Shown: positions 23,897 to 35,445 of the stretch, one piece after another
Layout: the number at the start of each line of letters is the position of its first letter
Numbering within the stretch: the stretch's first letter is position 1
Assembly: GCF_025370935.1 (NCBI RefSeq)
Contig: NC_133498.1
Coordinates: forward strand, 1,836,224-1,900,223
Source: Choristoneura fumiferana
Taxonomy: Eukaryota; Arthropoda; Insecta; Lepidoptera; Tortricidae
Length of the DNA: 64,000 nucleotides
Reading direction: 5' to 3'
The notes under the pieces: generated by a model
Databases searched by the model: none
Told to the model about the DNA's origin: nothing
What the model saw: the letters and a program-made list of their open reading frames with translations, nothing else
Program-made: the position numbers and the translations under genes

Positions 23897-24146
23897 ATGC
23901 TCTCTCAATTAGCTTCAGTATACTCATCGTACAGTCGTTTTCATATTTTCCCAAGTTTTTCGCGATTCCCAAGGTCAAAGAATCGAATTGCTTTAAAATT
24001 CCAGAGAAATAATGCGCTGTTTGGGAGAAACGTGTCAAAATGGTGTTGTAGAGCGCCATCCTGCTCTGTCTCGTTTTTTTTCCGTTCTGGCGGTTCACTT
24101 TTATATTATAGATGCTCTCTCAATTAGCTTCAGTATACTCATCGTA
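23897..24146. repeat. 35-bp direct repeats bracketing a 180-bp segment
   Basis: The 35-nt string starting 'atgctctctcaattagcttc' is exact at 23897-23931 and 24112-24146. Between them is unique sequence with no frame. Either a large target duplication or a local duplication. Confidence 0.8.
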
Positions 24147-24223
24147 TGTGGAAATGTCACTCATTTAATACAATAATTGATTGACACTTCGGTTGCCGTC
24201 GTATGTGGAAATCAGAGAGCGTA

Positions 24224-24342
24224 CACCGATAATCGAAGTTCGTATCGTACCGTCCCTCTCACTCTCGTATTAAATAGTATAAGTGACTGAGGGACGGAAC
24301 GACACGAACTTCGATTTTCGAATTACGTAGTAGCCCCGCTGA
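24224..24342. mobile_element. Fold-back MITE, family F1 copy 4
   Basis: 'aatcgaagttcgtatcgtac' pairs with 'ggaacgacacgaacttcgat', around 'gtattaaatagtataagtga'. Right end 'acgtagtagccc'. Confidence 0.75.
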
Positions 24343-24416
24343 GTTTTCCTGATAGAAAATTATTATTCACTATATCTGTGTACCTATTATTGTTTACTAT
24401 ATCTATTATTATTTTG

Positions 24417-24810
24417 ACGCCCGGATAGCCAAGTGGTCAGAGAACCTGACCACGAAGCTTGAGGTCCCGGGTTCGATTCCCGGCCGGGGCAGACATTTGT
24501 GTGAATAAAATACGAATATTTGTTCTCGGGTCTTGGATGTTTAATATGTATTTAAGTATGTATTCATCTATATAAGTATGTTTATCCGTTGCCTAGTATC
24601 CATGGTACCATCAGCCAAATATGTGGTCTACCACCCTAAAGTTTATAATCGTTTGCATGTCATAAAACAATAATGCCAATAGACGTGTCTGTCAACTTGA
24701 AAGTTCGACTTAAACGACATGTTAATTTGATAGGAACTTGTTTTAAAATTGATAGAACACTTATTTGGCTGATGGTACAAGCTTTGCTTTGTTTGTGATA
24801 GCAGAAAAAA
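24417..24810 (+). mobile_element. tRNA-derived SINE S1, split by a MITE
   Basis: The head has an A-box-like 'tagccaagtggtcagag' and a B box 'gggttcgattcccgg'. The tail is 'tgttctcgggtcttggatgt'. The acceptor stem does not close and the body runs on, so it is not a tRNA gene. Compared with the intact copy at 54917-55165, the sequence is interrupted after 'gtatccatg' by the element at 24605-24778 and resumes at 'acaagctttgctt'. Confidence 0.8.
24605..24778. mobile_element. MITE with CATCAGCCAAAT ends, nested in SINE
   Basis: Left 'gtaccatcagccaaatatgt', right 'ttatttggctgatggtac': inverted ends, 174 bp. A diverged second copy is at 47973-48150. The host SINE gives the empty site, which fixes the boundaries to within a few bases (GTAC repeated at both ends). 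Confidence 0.75.
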
Positions 24811-25295
24811 TCGAGCTGATAAATTAAACGATTTACTTGGACATTTGTTTCAAACTTTTATTTGAAAACAAATATGCACTTGGCATAAGTTTCCATACAT
24901 ACACTGTTTCTGATGGTATCACAATTTATTATAACATACATATATTATCTTGATCGCATGTGTCAACTCTCCATATATCACGTAACCCACGCAAAATGTA
25001 ATATATAACAATATTTTAACATAGTCCTATGTTTATTGAATATGTTAATCAAAATTATATCTACTTGTATTAATATAGAGTCGAATTTTGATCGCTCTAA
25101 AACTAGAGCATTAGGTATGTAGGTAGGTGTTGGCCGCTACGCCCACTGCTCTCTAAAATATTACAACCAATTATAATATACACGCAAATAGTTGTTCTAA
25201 AAATATATTATGTTTTATTATGTTTGGACACTATTGATGAGGCACGGGACTGTGCCGATCTTGAAGAGTTCACGATAGCAGCAGTGCTCTTACAG

Positions 25296-25715
25296 TCTAT
25301 ACAATAATAGTACATTACTGTATAGGCCGGCAACCCCGCGTTCCGGCCGTGGCTTGTATAGTGCTTTTCTCAAACAAGACATGAAATAAAATAAAAATAA
25401 AAAATAAGAATGAAGCTGGCGGGACGCTAGTCTCGTCGCCGTGTTGTGTGGCTGCTGGCGCGGCGGCTGCGGGCGGTGCTGGCGGCGAGCGAGCGCCGTA
25501 CCGTAGCTCGCATTGAAACAAAAGGCGGTTACATTGCCGGCCGAGGGCGGGAAATTTGTATAATAGTACATTACTGTAGAGGCCGGGAAGTAGGGGGTGG
25601 CCGGCCAAGCAGATATAGATGGCCGAGCGTAGCGAGGCCGGATAGGGATGAGAGGCCGGCAACCCCAGGTTCCGGCCGAGGCTTGTATAGTGCTTTTCTC
25701 AAACATTACATGGAA
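25296..25715. repeat. Element with repeated 'GGCCGGCAACCCC' ends
   Basis: The block around 'ccggcaaccccgcgttccgg' with 'ggcttgtatagtgcttttct' occurs at 25325-25375 and again, slightly changed, at 25650-25705. 'gtacattactgta' occurs at 25309 and 25567. The middle, 25430-25530, is very GC-rich. Frames run on both strands, but they follow the repeats and do not resemble any protein. Confidence 0.5.
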
Positions 25716-25947
25716 TAAAAAAAAAAATCAACATTTGTCAATAAAGGTAAAGGAGGTGATTATTTTTAAATATTTATGCAAAGAAACGTACGCTTATTAA
25801 AGTTATGCCAAGCCATTGTTATGACAAAATAAATTATGGGTTATGCGAATTAATTATTATGCGTATAACGCGATAATGTGCCAATTTAAAATAGGATATG
25901 CGCGGTCGCGTTTTTAGCTCGCGTGACTTTTGTATTACTTTCAATAT

Positions 25948-26060
25948 TGATGTATATGTATGTATGTTTGTATGTAAATACTTTATTGTACATAAAACAA
26001 AAATAATATAAAAAGAAAACAACAAAACAAAAAGAGTACAAAGGCAAACTTATCCCAATA
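25948..26060 (-). repeat. LINE 3'-end fragment
   Basis: 'atgtaaatactttattgtac' and 'gtacaaaggcaaacttatcc' match the CR1/Jockey-like 3' UTR at 20140-20300. Confidence 0.55.
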
Positions 26061-26504
26061 TTTATTGTGAGTGTACCTTATCCTTTAGTTGACAGACTAC
26101 CGTTAGATTGAAATATAATCATACAAAAACCCTTTCCCAGTCCGCTGTGACCGCGTGGTAAATATTGCATGAATCACGACGATCCCGCCGCATCCTGTTC
26201 CCATCGCATTGTGAGGCGCTTCCTGCACGCTGCGCAAGTTACAGGCTGCGGCGGTGACGGCGGTGTGAGGTACAAGCTGAAGCGATAGCGGATCAGCTGG
26301 AATCATACCGACGACCGTACAGTAGATGAGCAGTTGTGGGGCTCAAAATTATCTTAACACTCTTACTATCTCCTTAGCGGTAGAGTCGTGTGTAGATCAT
26401 GGTTCTTATTACAATGTCTTTAATGTCTAATTTTGACAAAAGCACGCGGTTTCGCGAATGACACTCCACTTCTGCTGCTGACTGTATTCAAATTTAAATC
26501 TTTT

Positions 26505-26640
26505 ACTCTGTAAACAGGCCGCAATTGGCTCTTTTACATGACATTTATTTTTTAAACTACAGGTGCTTTCGGAAAGGCCATTGCCAAGAAGAATGCGCCG
26601 CAAGAAACTTGACAGAAAGTCGTCTTTCAAAATAAACTGG
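26505..26640 (+). mobile_element. Family F3 retroelement copy
   Basis: 'ctgtaaacaggccgcaattg', then 'ggtgctttcggaaaggccat', ending 'gcaagaaacttgacagaaag'. Same unit as 36312-36435 and, reversed, 50226-50344. Confidence 0.65.
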
Positions 26641-27689
26641 TACTTGGTTTAGGCTCACCCGTGAAAATGACGTCATTAATTATATCATTTAAATGCGCTG
26701 TCGGAATAAAGAATGTTTTAATCAGTTCTAATCTAATCACTTCCAACTTCCAATCTATATCAAGATACATGTGTATCGTGAGTTTGTACGAGTATAATCT
26801 CTCATCTAAACGGTTCCAACGGAAGAACAGCGTCGGCCGCAAGGTTGACATCATGCTGAGTTGGGACCATTTCGTGACAAAATTTGTCTCGATTTCCTTG
26901 TTTATTTTTATCTGCTTTATAAATATCACGAATAAATGTTTTTCTTGCTTTCTTTTTTTCTTTCTTTATAGAAAAGAAACAAATTGCATTGATAGTTTTA
27001 GTAAAGCGCTATTAAATCCTAATGAAGGTTGATCTCAGTTGCCAATTCAGTTTGGCCCATGCTTGGCCAGATTTAACGTCGTAAGTGAAAACTGCAATGT
27101 GAGTGGAGGTCTGTGGCCAGCAGGGTGAAGTTTATAGGCTGAAGATGAAGATCACAATGATTGAATAAATTAATAACAATAAGTTAAAAAAAAACAAGTT
27201 TTTGCTGATTGTACTTTTTATTGCTCTTCGTAGAGGTACATACATTCACACATAGCTATTCATATTACGCATCCATATCAAATTGTCAAGTCAAACAAAG
27301 GCTTGAAAAAATACGAAACTATTATATTATCCATCGAATATACTTATTGTTATCGCTGTCGCCTATGACTTGTTCGCCGTTCATCCAACGGGACTCTCTT
27401 TTTGTACAGGGTTCATGAATACGCTTCAATTAATTCGTAGTGATCTTCTTAATTCATTTTAATTAATTAACGGAACCAATCGGCATCTATTTCTCGTTTG
27501 TTTTTCTTTTTCAAACAAACAGATATAAGCATTTGTACCTACATATAATAAAGGGTTCGAAAGTAGAACCGAAATTCGTAATTCCCTCTCGCTCGTTTGA
27601 GACAAATGTGACAAAGAGAGTAGTTTTGGGTTCTCATGGCGTTTACAGTCAAGTGTAACGATGGTAAGTGGCCATCGTCAGAGGGTAGC

Positions 27690-27805
27690 GGTGGTTAAAG
27701 CTGCAGGTTCCCGGTGGAAGCTGCTTCCAACCGAAGCAACTTGAGGTCTATGGGGAAGGCCTATGTCCAACAGTGGACGTCCTACGGCTGATATGTTGAT
27801 GATGC
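27690..27805 (+). repeat. RTE-type 3' end, plus strand
   Basis: 'gaaggcctatgtccaacagt' then 'ggacgtcctacggctgat' and 'gttgatgatg'. Only the last 100 bp or so of the element. Confidence 0.65.
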
Positions 27806-28532
27806 TTTACATTCCGGAACGCGGCAACAAGAAAGCAGGGTTTATTCAAGTTTTAACTATTTGTTTGAATCGCTGCGTTCTGGACGGCGTATCGCGTAGC
27901 AAAATCCATTAGGGCGTAATAGACGGGTCGAAAGTATCGCGTTACCGTTTCAGAGTGGTTAGAAAAACATTGCGTTAGAAACCTTTCTTTTGTCACTTCT
28001 GGTTGTTTTTAAAGATTTTATTTAGTTTCACCTGCCTGATTCTCAATAGAAAAGTTTAGCAACAACTAACCTCTTTCTTTACTCATAAAGACCGAACCAC
28101 TTTAACTATGATTATGTTTGAATAAAAGTTCTTACGTTCCTCATTCGGTATAGCTCCATAACCGACTGCGACAGAAAAGGCTCGAAGTATCTGTTTCATT
28201 TCCCTGTGCACTTTTAAGGCGTGCTCTAACGCAGTGGACGCTGGACAATGCTGGAGATAACGCTTTGTTGCACTGCTGGCCGCAATGGTGGCTGTTGTAA
28301 TTAATTGCATGCAACCTAAGTATACCTTTAATAGTGTTTACATTTATAGTATTAGTAGAATGTGTACTTTTGTTGTGAAGTGTCTCACTCATGGCCAAAG
28401 GCCTCCCTGAGGCATGAACAATTGGGCTAATTGTACACATGTAGTGAGTAATGTTTTGCGATCGTACCTTATCAAAAAAGGAAAGGAAAGGATAGGTTCG
28501 TATTGATATTGCTTTCTCAATTAGCTTCACTA

Positions 28533-28994
28533 AAATATTAAAGTATATTGACCCGGATAACTCACGTCTTAAATCGAGTTTAGCTGGACATGTTTCGGGC
28601 TAATCCGTAGCCCTTCGTCTTCGGAGCAACGCGACTCGGCGGCTGCTGCAACACGCCACCGCTCTGCTCGCGCGACTACCCACGAAACTGACACCGGCAC
28701 ACAACTACCCGCGTTTTCATCATCATTTTCATTACAACTGTCAAAAGTAGGGTAGCACACAACACTAACAACATCGCTCTGTAAAGGTACGTTCACACAG
28801 AAAACAGGACGACAAGGGGTCTCCTGTGGCCGAGCACTCAATGGACTCGGATTCGACGCACTATATCAGATTTGATAGGGAAGACGAACGGCTACGGATT
28901 AGCCCGAAGCATGTCGGGCTAAACTCGATTTAAGACGTGAGTTATCCGGGTCAATATATTTAATATGAGTGAGTCTCACGGTAGTTTCATGTTT
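28533..28994. mobile_element. Fold-back element F5 copy 1
   Basis: Left arm 'attgacccggataactcacg' and 'tcttaaatcgagttta'; right arm 'taaactcgatttaagacgtg' and 'agttatccgggtcaat'. Second-level pairing: 'tttcgggctaatccgtagcc' with 'ctacggattagcccga'. The GC-rich centre carries 'gcaacgcgactcggcggctg'. The right flank has 'gagtctcacggtagtttcat'. Related copies are at 30854-31146 (inverted) and 55424-55663. Non-coding. Confidence 0.75.
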
Positions 28995-29267
28995 AACATA
29001 GCTTCAGTAAACTTAAGTAAGCTAGTTGAGAAGCAATACCAATACGAACTTTGTCGACTAGAACTGTAATTGGAATCAGTAATTTTGTTACAATGAAGTT
29101 ACTTGTATTTGTCACTTTGGGTGATGACAAACTGCTGTGATGATATTCAGTTTAATTTAATTAGGCTATAAAATGGCTCTTAAATCCACATGTCGTAACC
29201 TCTATATTTATAATGATGACCGAACTGTTTGTAGAAGAATTATAATTTTAAATCAATCCATGGTTTT

Positions 29268-29503
29268 ATGGCCAACTAATGAACGAATACTAGTTTAATC
29301 GATTGCGGAATAAATCGATTATTCGATTGAATATACATCGATTTTTTAATCAGCGTGTCTGCGGATAAATGCTATGAAATAGCCGCTGTAGTACCCATGC
29401 GGCCTTACCTTAAAATTACGCATTAAGAGAAGTCTCTTCGTTCCATTCTCCATACAAACGTAGTCCCGGTCTCATTTGAAAACCAGGCAACAGAAATAAA
29501 TGA
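29268..29503 (+). repeat. Direct repeat unit, copy 1
   Basis: Starts 'atggccaactaatgaa'; shares 'ctatgaaatagccgctgtag' and 'tctcttcgttccattctcca' with 30427-30662. The units are in the same orientation, about 1.16 kb apart, and lie between two inverted F5 elements. Identity or function unknown. Confidence 0.75.
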
Positions 29504-30426
29504 AATTTTGTAAGTATGGACTAGACGTAGTTATCTATGCCTTTGGTTTTTCAGATTTTCATATAAATGTGTAATATCAGAATTACAGGAGCCCAAAAGT
29601 CGACAAAAAAAAGATGTCAACTTTGCACGAGAATTACAGACTAATAAAGCATTCTTACAAAAATCGGAATAATCACAGGCATAGAAAATATAATGAATAT
29701 CTTGATTGTAAAATATCATTCATTTCTGTGCTAAACTTTTCGTATAATATGTGGACAACGAAACCCAAAATTCAACCGCCCTAATTGAAAGCCTACAGCT
29801 ATCGATATAAATTACGGACGTCGTTACGGAAGGCATAGGGGGGGACGGCTGCGAGCGCTAATGTCACGAGCGATAAAGACAGCAATTCCAAACGAATACC
29901 TAGCGCGGCCGGCAGGGAAACTCTTAATACAGTGCGCATTTCCAAGACGTCGCCTCATTTTCATGTGAGAAATAAATGCAGCAGCGGCCTTAGGGGGTGG
30001 CGAACAGGGCAATCGCCTGGGGCCTCGCGCAACAACCCAAGTAAATTTAAAAAAATATAGTTTTTTTTAACTAGGTATATTTTCGCATTCCATACTTTTC
30101 ACGAAGGACAAAGGGTTTCGCAAAGACCTGCCGCCCGGAGCCTCGCAATGGGTAAGGCCGCCGCTGGATACATGCTACAGCTGGGCGCAGGCCTCTTTTT
30201 AGATTAAGAGGTCTTGACCACGCATACGCAGTGTGGATTGAGAACGTTATAACACGCACCAACCGGCTGAATCGCAGGAGTGTGCAGGTTCCCTCACGAT
30301 GTTTTCCTTGAGTGAAAAGCTTAATTCGATGTAATTTAGTAAGTTTTCAAAACTCAATTCATATTTTGCTTTTGATTATAGCTTGATACTTCGACTGACT
30401 TGTGAGAAGAATTCAATGGGATGTAT

Positions 30427-30662
30427 ATGGCCAACTAATGAATGAAGATGTTCCACATCGATTGCGGAAAAGGGATTAGTCAATGAATATACAGATTTTT
30501 TATCAGCGTGTCCTATAAATGCTATGAAATAGCCGCTGTAGTACCCATGCCGCCTTACCTTAAAATTACGCATTAAGAGAAGTCTCTTCGTTCCATTCTC
30601 CATACAAACGTATCATCTTAAACGTACGTCTCATTTGAAAACCAGGCAACAGAAATAGATGA
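30427..30662 (+). repeat. Direct repeat unit, copy 2
   Basis: Second copy of 29268-29503, with small indels: 'catcttaaacgtacg' where copy 1 has 'gtcccg'. Ends 'accaggcaacagaaata' in both. Confidence 0.75.
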
Positions 30663-30841
30663 GTTAGGTTGTTTCTTTTGTGGTACGGATCCCTAAAAAT
30701 GTAAATACATCCGATACTTAAAGATAAGCTAAATAGTTTTTAATATAGTCATCAGCAGATAAGCTGTCTGGCGTTCTGTATAATTCGCAAGGTGAAGTGT
30801 ATGACACATCCGTTGCGAGATACTGACTGCCTCGAATGAAT

Positions 30842-31158
30842 AACAAGGGTTTACTATTTTGAACATGAAACTACCGTGAGACTCACTCATATTAAATATA
30901 TTGACCCGGATAACTCACGTCTTAAATCGAGTTTAGTCCGACATGTTTCGGGCTAAACCGTAGCCCTTCCTCTTCGGTAGTCGCGCGAGCAGAGCGGCGG
31001 CGCGCAGTGCGCGTGTTGCAGCAGCCGCCGAGTCGCGTTGCTCCGAAGATTAGCCTGAAACATGTTGAATAAATAAATAAATAAAAAAAATGACAGGCTT
31101 AACTCGATTTAAGACGTGAGTTATCCGGGTCAATATATTTAATATGAACAAGGGTTTA
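30842..31158. mobile_element. Fold-back element F5 copy 2 with flanking 12-bp repeats
   Basis: The body 30854-31146 has the F5 arms and a GC-rich core. 'aacaagggttta' occurs directly before (30842-30853) and after (31147-31158) it, a likely target-site duplication. A (GAATAAATAAA)-type run lies inside at 31066-31090. The 12-mer also occurs near 56006, which weakens the target-duplication reading a little. Confidence 0.7.
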
Positions 31159-31320
31159 TATCAAATTAAAAATATATTTATTCAATTCTACTGATGAACT
31201 GATGTGGTCTAAGGCACAGGACAAAACTATCGCATTTCCTCCCCCTGGGCCTATTTGGGAAATTAGCTTCGATACAGATTGAACAAAACAGAAATTGAGA
31301 CTTCCGACCACATTTTGCCG

Positions 31321-31470
31321 ACGGGACGGCCAAGTGGTTAGAGAACCTGGCTACGAAGCTTGAGGTCCCGGGTTCGATTCCCTACCAGGGCAGATATTTG
31401 TATGAATAAGACGAATGTTTGGTCTCGGGTCTTGGATACAACACTATGTATGTTTATCCGTTGAATAGTA
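31321..31470 (+). mobile_element. tRNA-derived SINE S1 copy
   Basis: 'acggccaagtggttagagaa' (A box region) and 'gggttcgattccctaccagg' (B box), with the 'gtctcgggtcttggat' body. The SINE tail ('gtcccatgatatttat') reappears near 31945, so this copy too is interrupted. Confidence 0.75.
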
Positions 31471-32069
31471 TCAATTTATAATTTGAAGACGCGTGAATCC
31501 TGGATGTTTTATTTTTTGATAATCATGTATGTTAAGTATGATTGTCGTAAGCCGTACTAGCACTTAGTTCCATCTTACAGACTAAACCAAAAAGTCTTTT
31601 CTGGGAAATTGCATAGTTTGCGGATACAAAATTCAGATCTATTGTCAAGAAGACATTAATATCAAAGGCGTTTATAAAGTTAATGATTATATCATGGATA
31701 TTTGGAAATGATCATTAGCGATCCCTTCAAATAGCGAACCTACTGTGTTAAAAATAAAGTTTTATTTATTACATATTTTAATAATATTGTATCTTTTCCT
31801 CGTTGAGTTTCTTGCCGGATTCTTCTCAGCAGAGGTTTTTCCTTAGATTATTCATTCATAAGTGCTTTTATAGCCTATGAATAAAGATATTTTGACTTTA
31901 CTTTGACTTATCCATAGTTGCTTAGTTTGGTAGGGACAAGTGTCCCATGATATTTATTATTATTTTTCTATTTTTGAGCGACCTTAGTTATTCCGTTTTT
32001 ACATGGAAGAAGCATCCTTTGTGTGGTGGGACATTTTCATAATCAATTTCGCTATAATTTCTTTGGCAG

Positions 32070-32430
32070 ATGTGTGGATATTCAGGGAGGGTTTGAAGAA
32101 AATGTGGCTCACACCTTCTCCTTAATTTTTTAAAACATCCATTTTTTTTGTTTATTGTATTGTTATGTATTATTCATATTATGTTTATATATGTATGCAT
32201 ATATTTGTATGTTAAGTCGCTATTATATATTTGTGTATTTTATTATTTAAAGCATTATATTGAAGCTTTCACTAGCTGTTTTAACTTTTAAACTCACTTT
32301 TGGTCTGTCCCTAACTGAAAACTCATCTCATCCAGAGGGATAAGTTCGCCTTTGTACAAATATCTCAATGTTTGTCAATTGTGTTTGTTACTTATTTTGT
32401 ACAATAAAAAGTTTACATATACATACATAC
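32070..32430 (+). repeat. CR1/Jockey-type LINE 3' end, plus strand
   Basis: Begins in the codons for FREGLKKMWLTPSP ('ttcagggagggtttgaagaa'), stops, then has a 3' UTR ending 'ttttgtacaataaaaagttt' and a (CATA)n tail. Opposite orientation to 20140-20760. Confidence 0.7.
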
Positions 32431-32835
32431 ACATATATCAGTAGCATGAAAGTTCCACCCATGCGATTCAGTTTCTTCAACTCTACTACTCTGCATTTTT
32501 TTTCTAGCTATTTATTTGTTTCACAATAATCAATCTATATTATATAAATTAGAAATCCGGCAGGTGTTGTCTGTTATCGTCAGTGAATGATTGACTGATT
32601 GACATAGCAAGATGATGACTAATTACGATTGAAACTAAATTTTTACCGCCTATATTTTGTACTTAACGATTTATAATTAAAGACACGTGCAATAGAAGTG
32701 CCTTTAGCATTATTCTTTGTTTAGGTGTCATTGTATCCTTACATTAACCAGTAGGTAACACATATACAGATGCACGCACAGCACAGCACGCGCCCACGAT
32801 TATGTTGTAATTGATAACGTTGCTACAAACCAGGG

Positions 32836-33350
32836 ATCATCATCATGTCAGCCGTAGGACGTCCACTGTTGGTTATAGGCCTTCTCCATGGGCTTCCAGT
32901 TCCTATTCGGTTGGAAGCGGTCTGCAGGAAGATTAAATTTTTGTTTAATTGATTCATGAGTACTTAATTCGATTTGTTATTTTAGTAAAATGGAAGAAAT
33001 TAGAAAACATACCTCAATAAAACAATTAATTTCCTAATGATTTTATTTCCGAAAAAAAAACAAAGTTAGAAAAAAAAATTTTTTCATGTTACATCACTAA
33101 TCCACCGTGAATCTTCGGCTTTAGCCAAGTCATCCAACTCGCTGGTGGACGCGGTCTGCATTCGAGAAATTTTCGGCCCAACGGCCATCTGTTCTCCGTG
33201 CTATATGTCCTGCCCATTGCCACTCCAACGAGCTGATTCGCTTGGCTATGTCCGTGACCCTCGTTCTTCTCCGTATCACCTAATTTTTTATTCGATCCCG
33301 TAGAAAAATCCCGTGTATAGCTCTCTCCATGGCTCGCTGTGCAACTCTGA
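32836..33350 (-). pseudogene. RTE-type 3' end, split by a ~175-bp insertion
   Basis: 32836-32925 is the 3' tail ('ggacgtccactgttggttat'). 33101-33350 continues upstream into coding sequence; its complement contains LEWQWAGHI and RAMERAIHG in different frames. The AT-rich segment 32926-33100 interrupts it. Dead. Confidence 0.65.
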
Positions 33351-34106
33351 ATCTGTAAGGGTTATAGTGAAGCATTTATGTAATTTCGTAAGTATTTATT
33401 GTAATTTTGCAGAAAAAAAGTACTTTCTTTTGTATCAAATAATAAATGCTGAACGAAACGAAAGCCGTTAATGACCGTAACTATAATATAAACCCTTTTA
33501 TAATTTGCGCGTAAAAGCTGCATTTACGCAATTACCGCTTACCCGATGCCTTAAAAAGCACACAAAGCCCCTGAAAGCGTGCGCCGGTTTCGCAACTTTT
33601 CATTGTGCTTTTGTAAGGACATGCTGGTCTTAAACGGTCGGCATTCGTTTATGTTGAATCAAGGAACTAACTCGTTTTGTTATTAAGAACTGTTAGTTTT
33701 AAAGACTATCGTGAGATAGTGTTTGTCGCGTTGTATGAGTTATTTAGCTAGTTAAAAGTTACAAACAAACGTCCTCTCACCCTAAACGCGTATTACTAAA
33801 CACGTATTATCTCCGTCGTGGGTAAAAGAGCATAACGTAACTGTTTTCTTCAAAACTTGTCCCAAAAAAGCTAAAAAAAATCCTCGAAGATTTATTTATC
33901 AATGACAAAATGCTGTACAGCATTACAGTCGGGTCAATATCAAAGCGCTGTAAAATTTAAGTAAAAGATGCTATTTATGGTAAGGATCTTGGCTAAAGGC
34001 TTCTGGGCTAAGGTTGACGGTCTGATGTTGGAGCAGCAATTTAAGGCATTTGCCATTTAAACTAGTTCATTCATCATACTAACGTTCATATTATCTTCTT
34101 CCGCAG

Positions 34107-34272
34107 TACGGCAGCGACGAATTCGGCCATGACTCGCCGAGCCGGTACGCTTCGCCGAAGGGCGCGGGCGGCGGCGCCTACCAGGAGCCCTACTACGCGG
34201 GCGGCGAGTGGGCGGGCGGGTACTACCAGCCGCCGCCGCCCTACCAGCACGACACTTACGGCGCGTCGCCAG
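34107..34272 (+). CDS. da: daughterless exon 2 (N-terminal Tyr/Gly/Pro region)
   Basis: Acceptor ttcttccgcag, donor cag|gtatgc; starts phase 0, ends with one base of the next codon. Encodes 55 codons opening YGSDEFGHDSPSRYASPKG. The 'DSPSRYASPK' motif matches 'RDSPGYPSSKP' of vertebrate E proteins (TCF4/TCF12). The remainder is rich in Tyr, Gly and Pro (GGYYQPPPPYQHDTYGASP), disordered and typical of the linker between activation domains. The GC-rich exon stands out sharply from the AT-rich intron. Confidence 0.8.
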
Positions 34273-35052
34273 GTATGCTCGGACAAGTCTCTGATCCATA
34301 GCTTTGCGACCATTATGTATTGTCTATGTACAGCTCAGCGCTGCTCTTAACGCTTACAGGGGTGGGGGGGGGCACTGTCGCTTATGTTAGGAACCTGTGC
34401 TCTGGTGTCAGTCAGAGCCTGCCGACGCCAGGTGGCAAAGGGCGCAATAATATTTTTTCATGGGGATCTTTGATACGCGCTGGACAACCTGGCTCTGTCT
34501 ATAATTTTTATATCTATAATGACGCGTGCAGCAAAGTAAAAATGTCATAACCTCCTGCAAGACGGTTTCAGAGACTCTTACGAAGTCTCGCTCTCTCTCT
34601 ATCTAGCTATATATCTCGATGATCCACTGTCTTGACGCTGGTCCAGTCTCCACCACCCTTAAATTACGTCGTAGATATTTCAAACATTTTCGAACCACGA
34701 TTGTCACACTGATTTATAAAAATGAAAATCGCAATTATTAGTTATGTTCTTGTGTCACAAATCGCCAGTGATTTGGTTTCGTACCTCATCATCAGGCCTA
34801 CGCGTCTGTTCCGGACGAAATTTGGCGTGTTGCCTGTGCATAACGTCCTTGGTGGCTGACTAGACCGATGCGAGAGCGACATGTTCGTCCACAGGCCTGA
34901 CAAGAGAAGTCTGCGGATGTTGGTGCAGAGCCGCCTTGGTGTCGTTTCTGTCTCTTGTCAGCAAGTGTCTTGAGCCAGGCTTCATCGCAGTACTTGTACC
35001 TACTTACATATTATTTCTGCATGTTTTAACACATGATCCATATGTGTTCCAG

Positions 35053-35188
35053 GGCTGCCGGGAGCGCCGAGCGAGCCGGCGGGCGGCGGCGCTGAGCTGC
35101 CGCTGCCCCCATGTCATCGTTCCGCGCGGCCGCCCCCCACCACTCCCCCACCGACCCCATGCTGGTCGCCAAGCCGCCGCTGCAGCCC
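35053..35188 (+). CDS. da: daughterless exon 3, frame broken in a C run
   Basis: Acceptor gtgttccag, donor ccc|gtgagt. In the phase set by exon 2 it reads LPGAPSEPAGGGAELPLPP. After the five C at 35106-35110 the sensible frame shifts by one, to MSSFRAAAPHHSPTDPM and ending KPPLQP in phase 0, as exon 4 needs. LPPMSSF matches the conserved LPP[MI]S.F of E proteins, which spans the break. The exon is 136 nt; 137 would keep frame. A missing C is the simplest explanation: sequencing or assembly error, or a real allele. A cryptic acceptor at 35094 would also restore frame but would drop the conserved ELPLPP. Confidence 0.8.
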
Positions 35189-35445
35189 GTGAGTATACTG
35201 ACACTATGATATTCAAACTGTTACACTTAGCGCCATCTATCCACCTCGAACCAAGCTAGTGGAGGCTTATGTGAGAGAGCTATCGAGCGACAAGAGAGGT
35301 TTTCTACTGGTTCGGGGCTTCGTCGATAGATGGAGCATCGGCGATGACCGGACGGGGATAATTCAATTCTGTCACTATTTCAATAAACCGATGAACAAGT
35401 AAGATCGCTGCCTGAATTACTCCATCTTTCTTTTCCTACAACTAA

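Larger units (their letters stand above)
22875..34106 (+). other. da: Intron 1 of da (11.2 kb)
   Basis: Bounded by gtgagc at 22875 and ttcttccgcag at 34106. It is repeat-rich; the pieces are listed separately. Besides those, 26140-26310 is a GC-rich patch without splice sites that fit the da phase. Positions 27000-27680, 31640-32060 and 33350-34080 are AT-rich with nothing recognised. No further exon was supported. Confidence 0.5.

Noticed and set aside
24417..24490. tRNA gene with A and B boxes
   Set aside because: The acceptor stem does not pair, and the same head plus long body occurs at 31321 and 54917. It is a SINE. Other tRNA-like heads (9296, 48394, 52150) were rejected for the same reason.
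25290..25718. A 138-codon minus-strand frame and partners
   Set aside because: The frame tracks an internally repeated element and its peptide repeats with it; no protein family is visible.
26140..26310. GC-rich patch as a hidden da exon in intron 1
   Set aside because: No acceptor/donor pair keeps the phase-0 junction between 22874 and 34107, and stops interrupt the frame.
34057..34350. Arg-rich frames on both strands over exon 2
   Set aside because: They are shadows of the GC-rich da exon in other frames. The same holds for frames over exons 3, 4 and 5.
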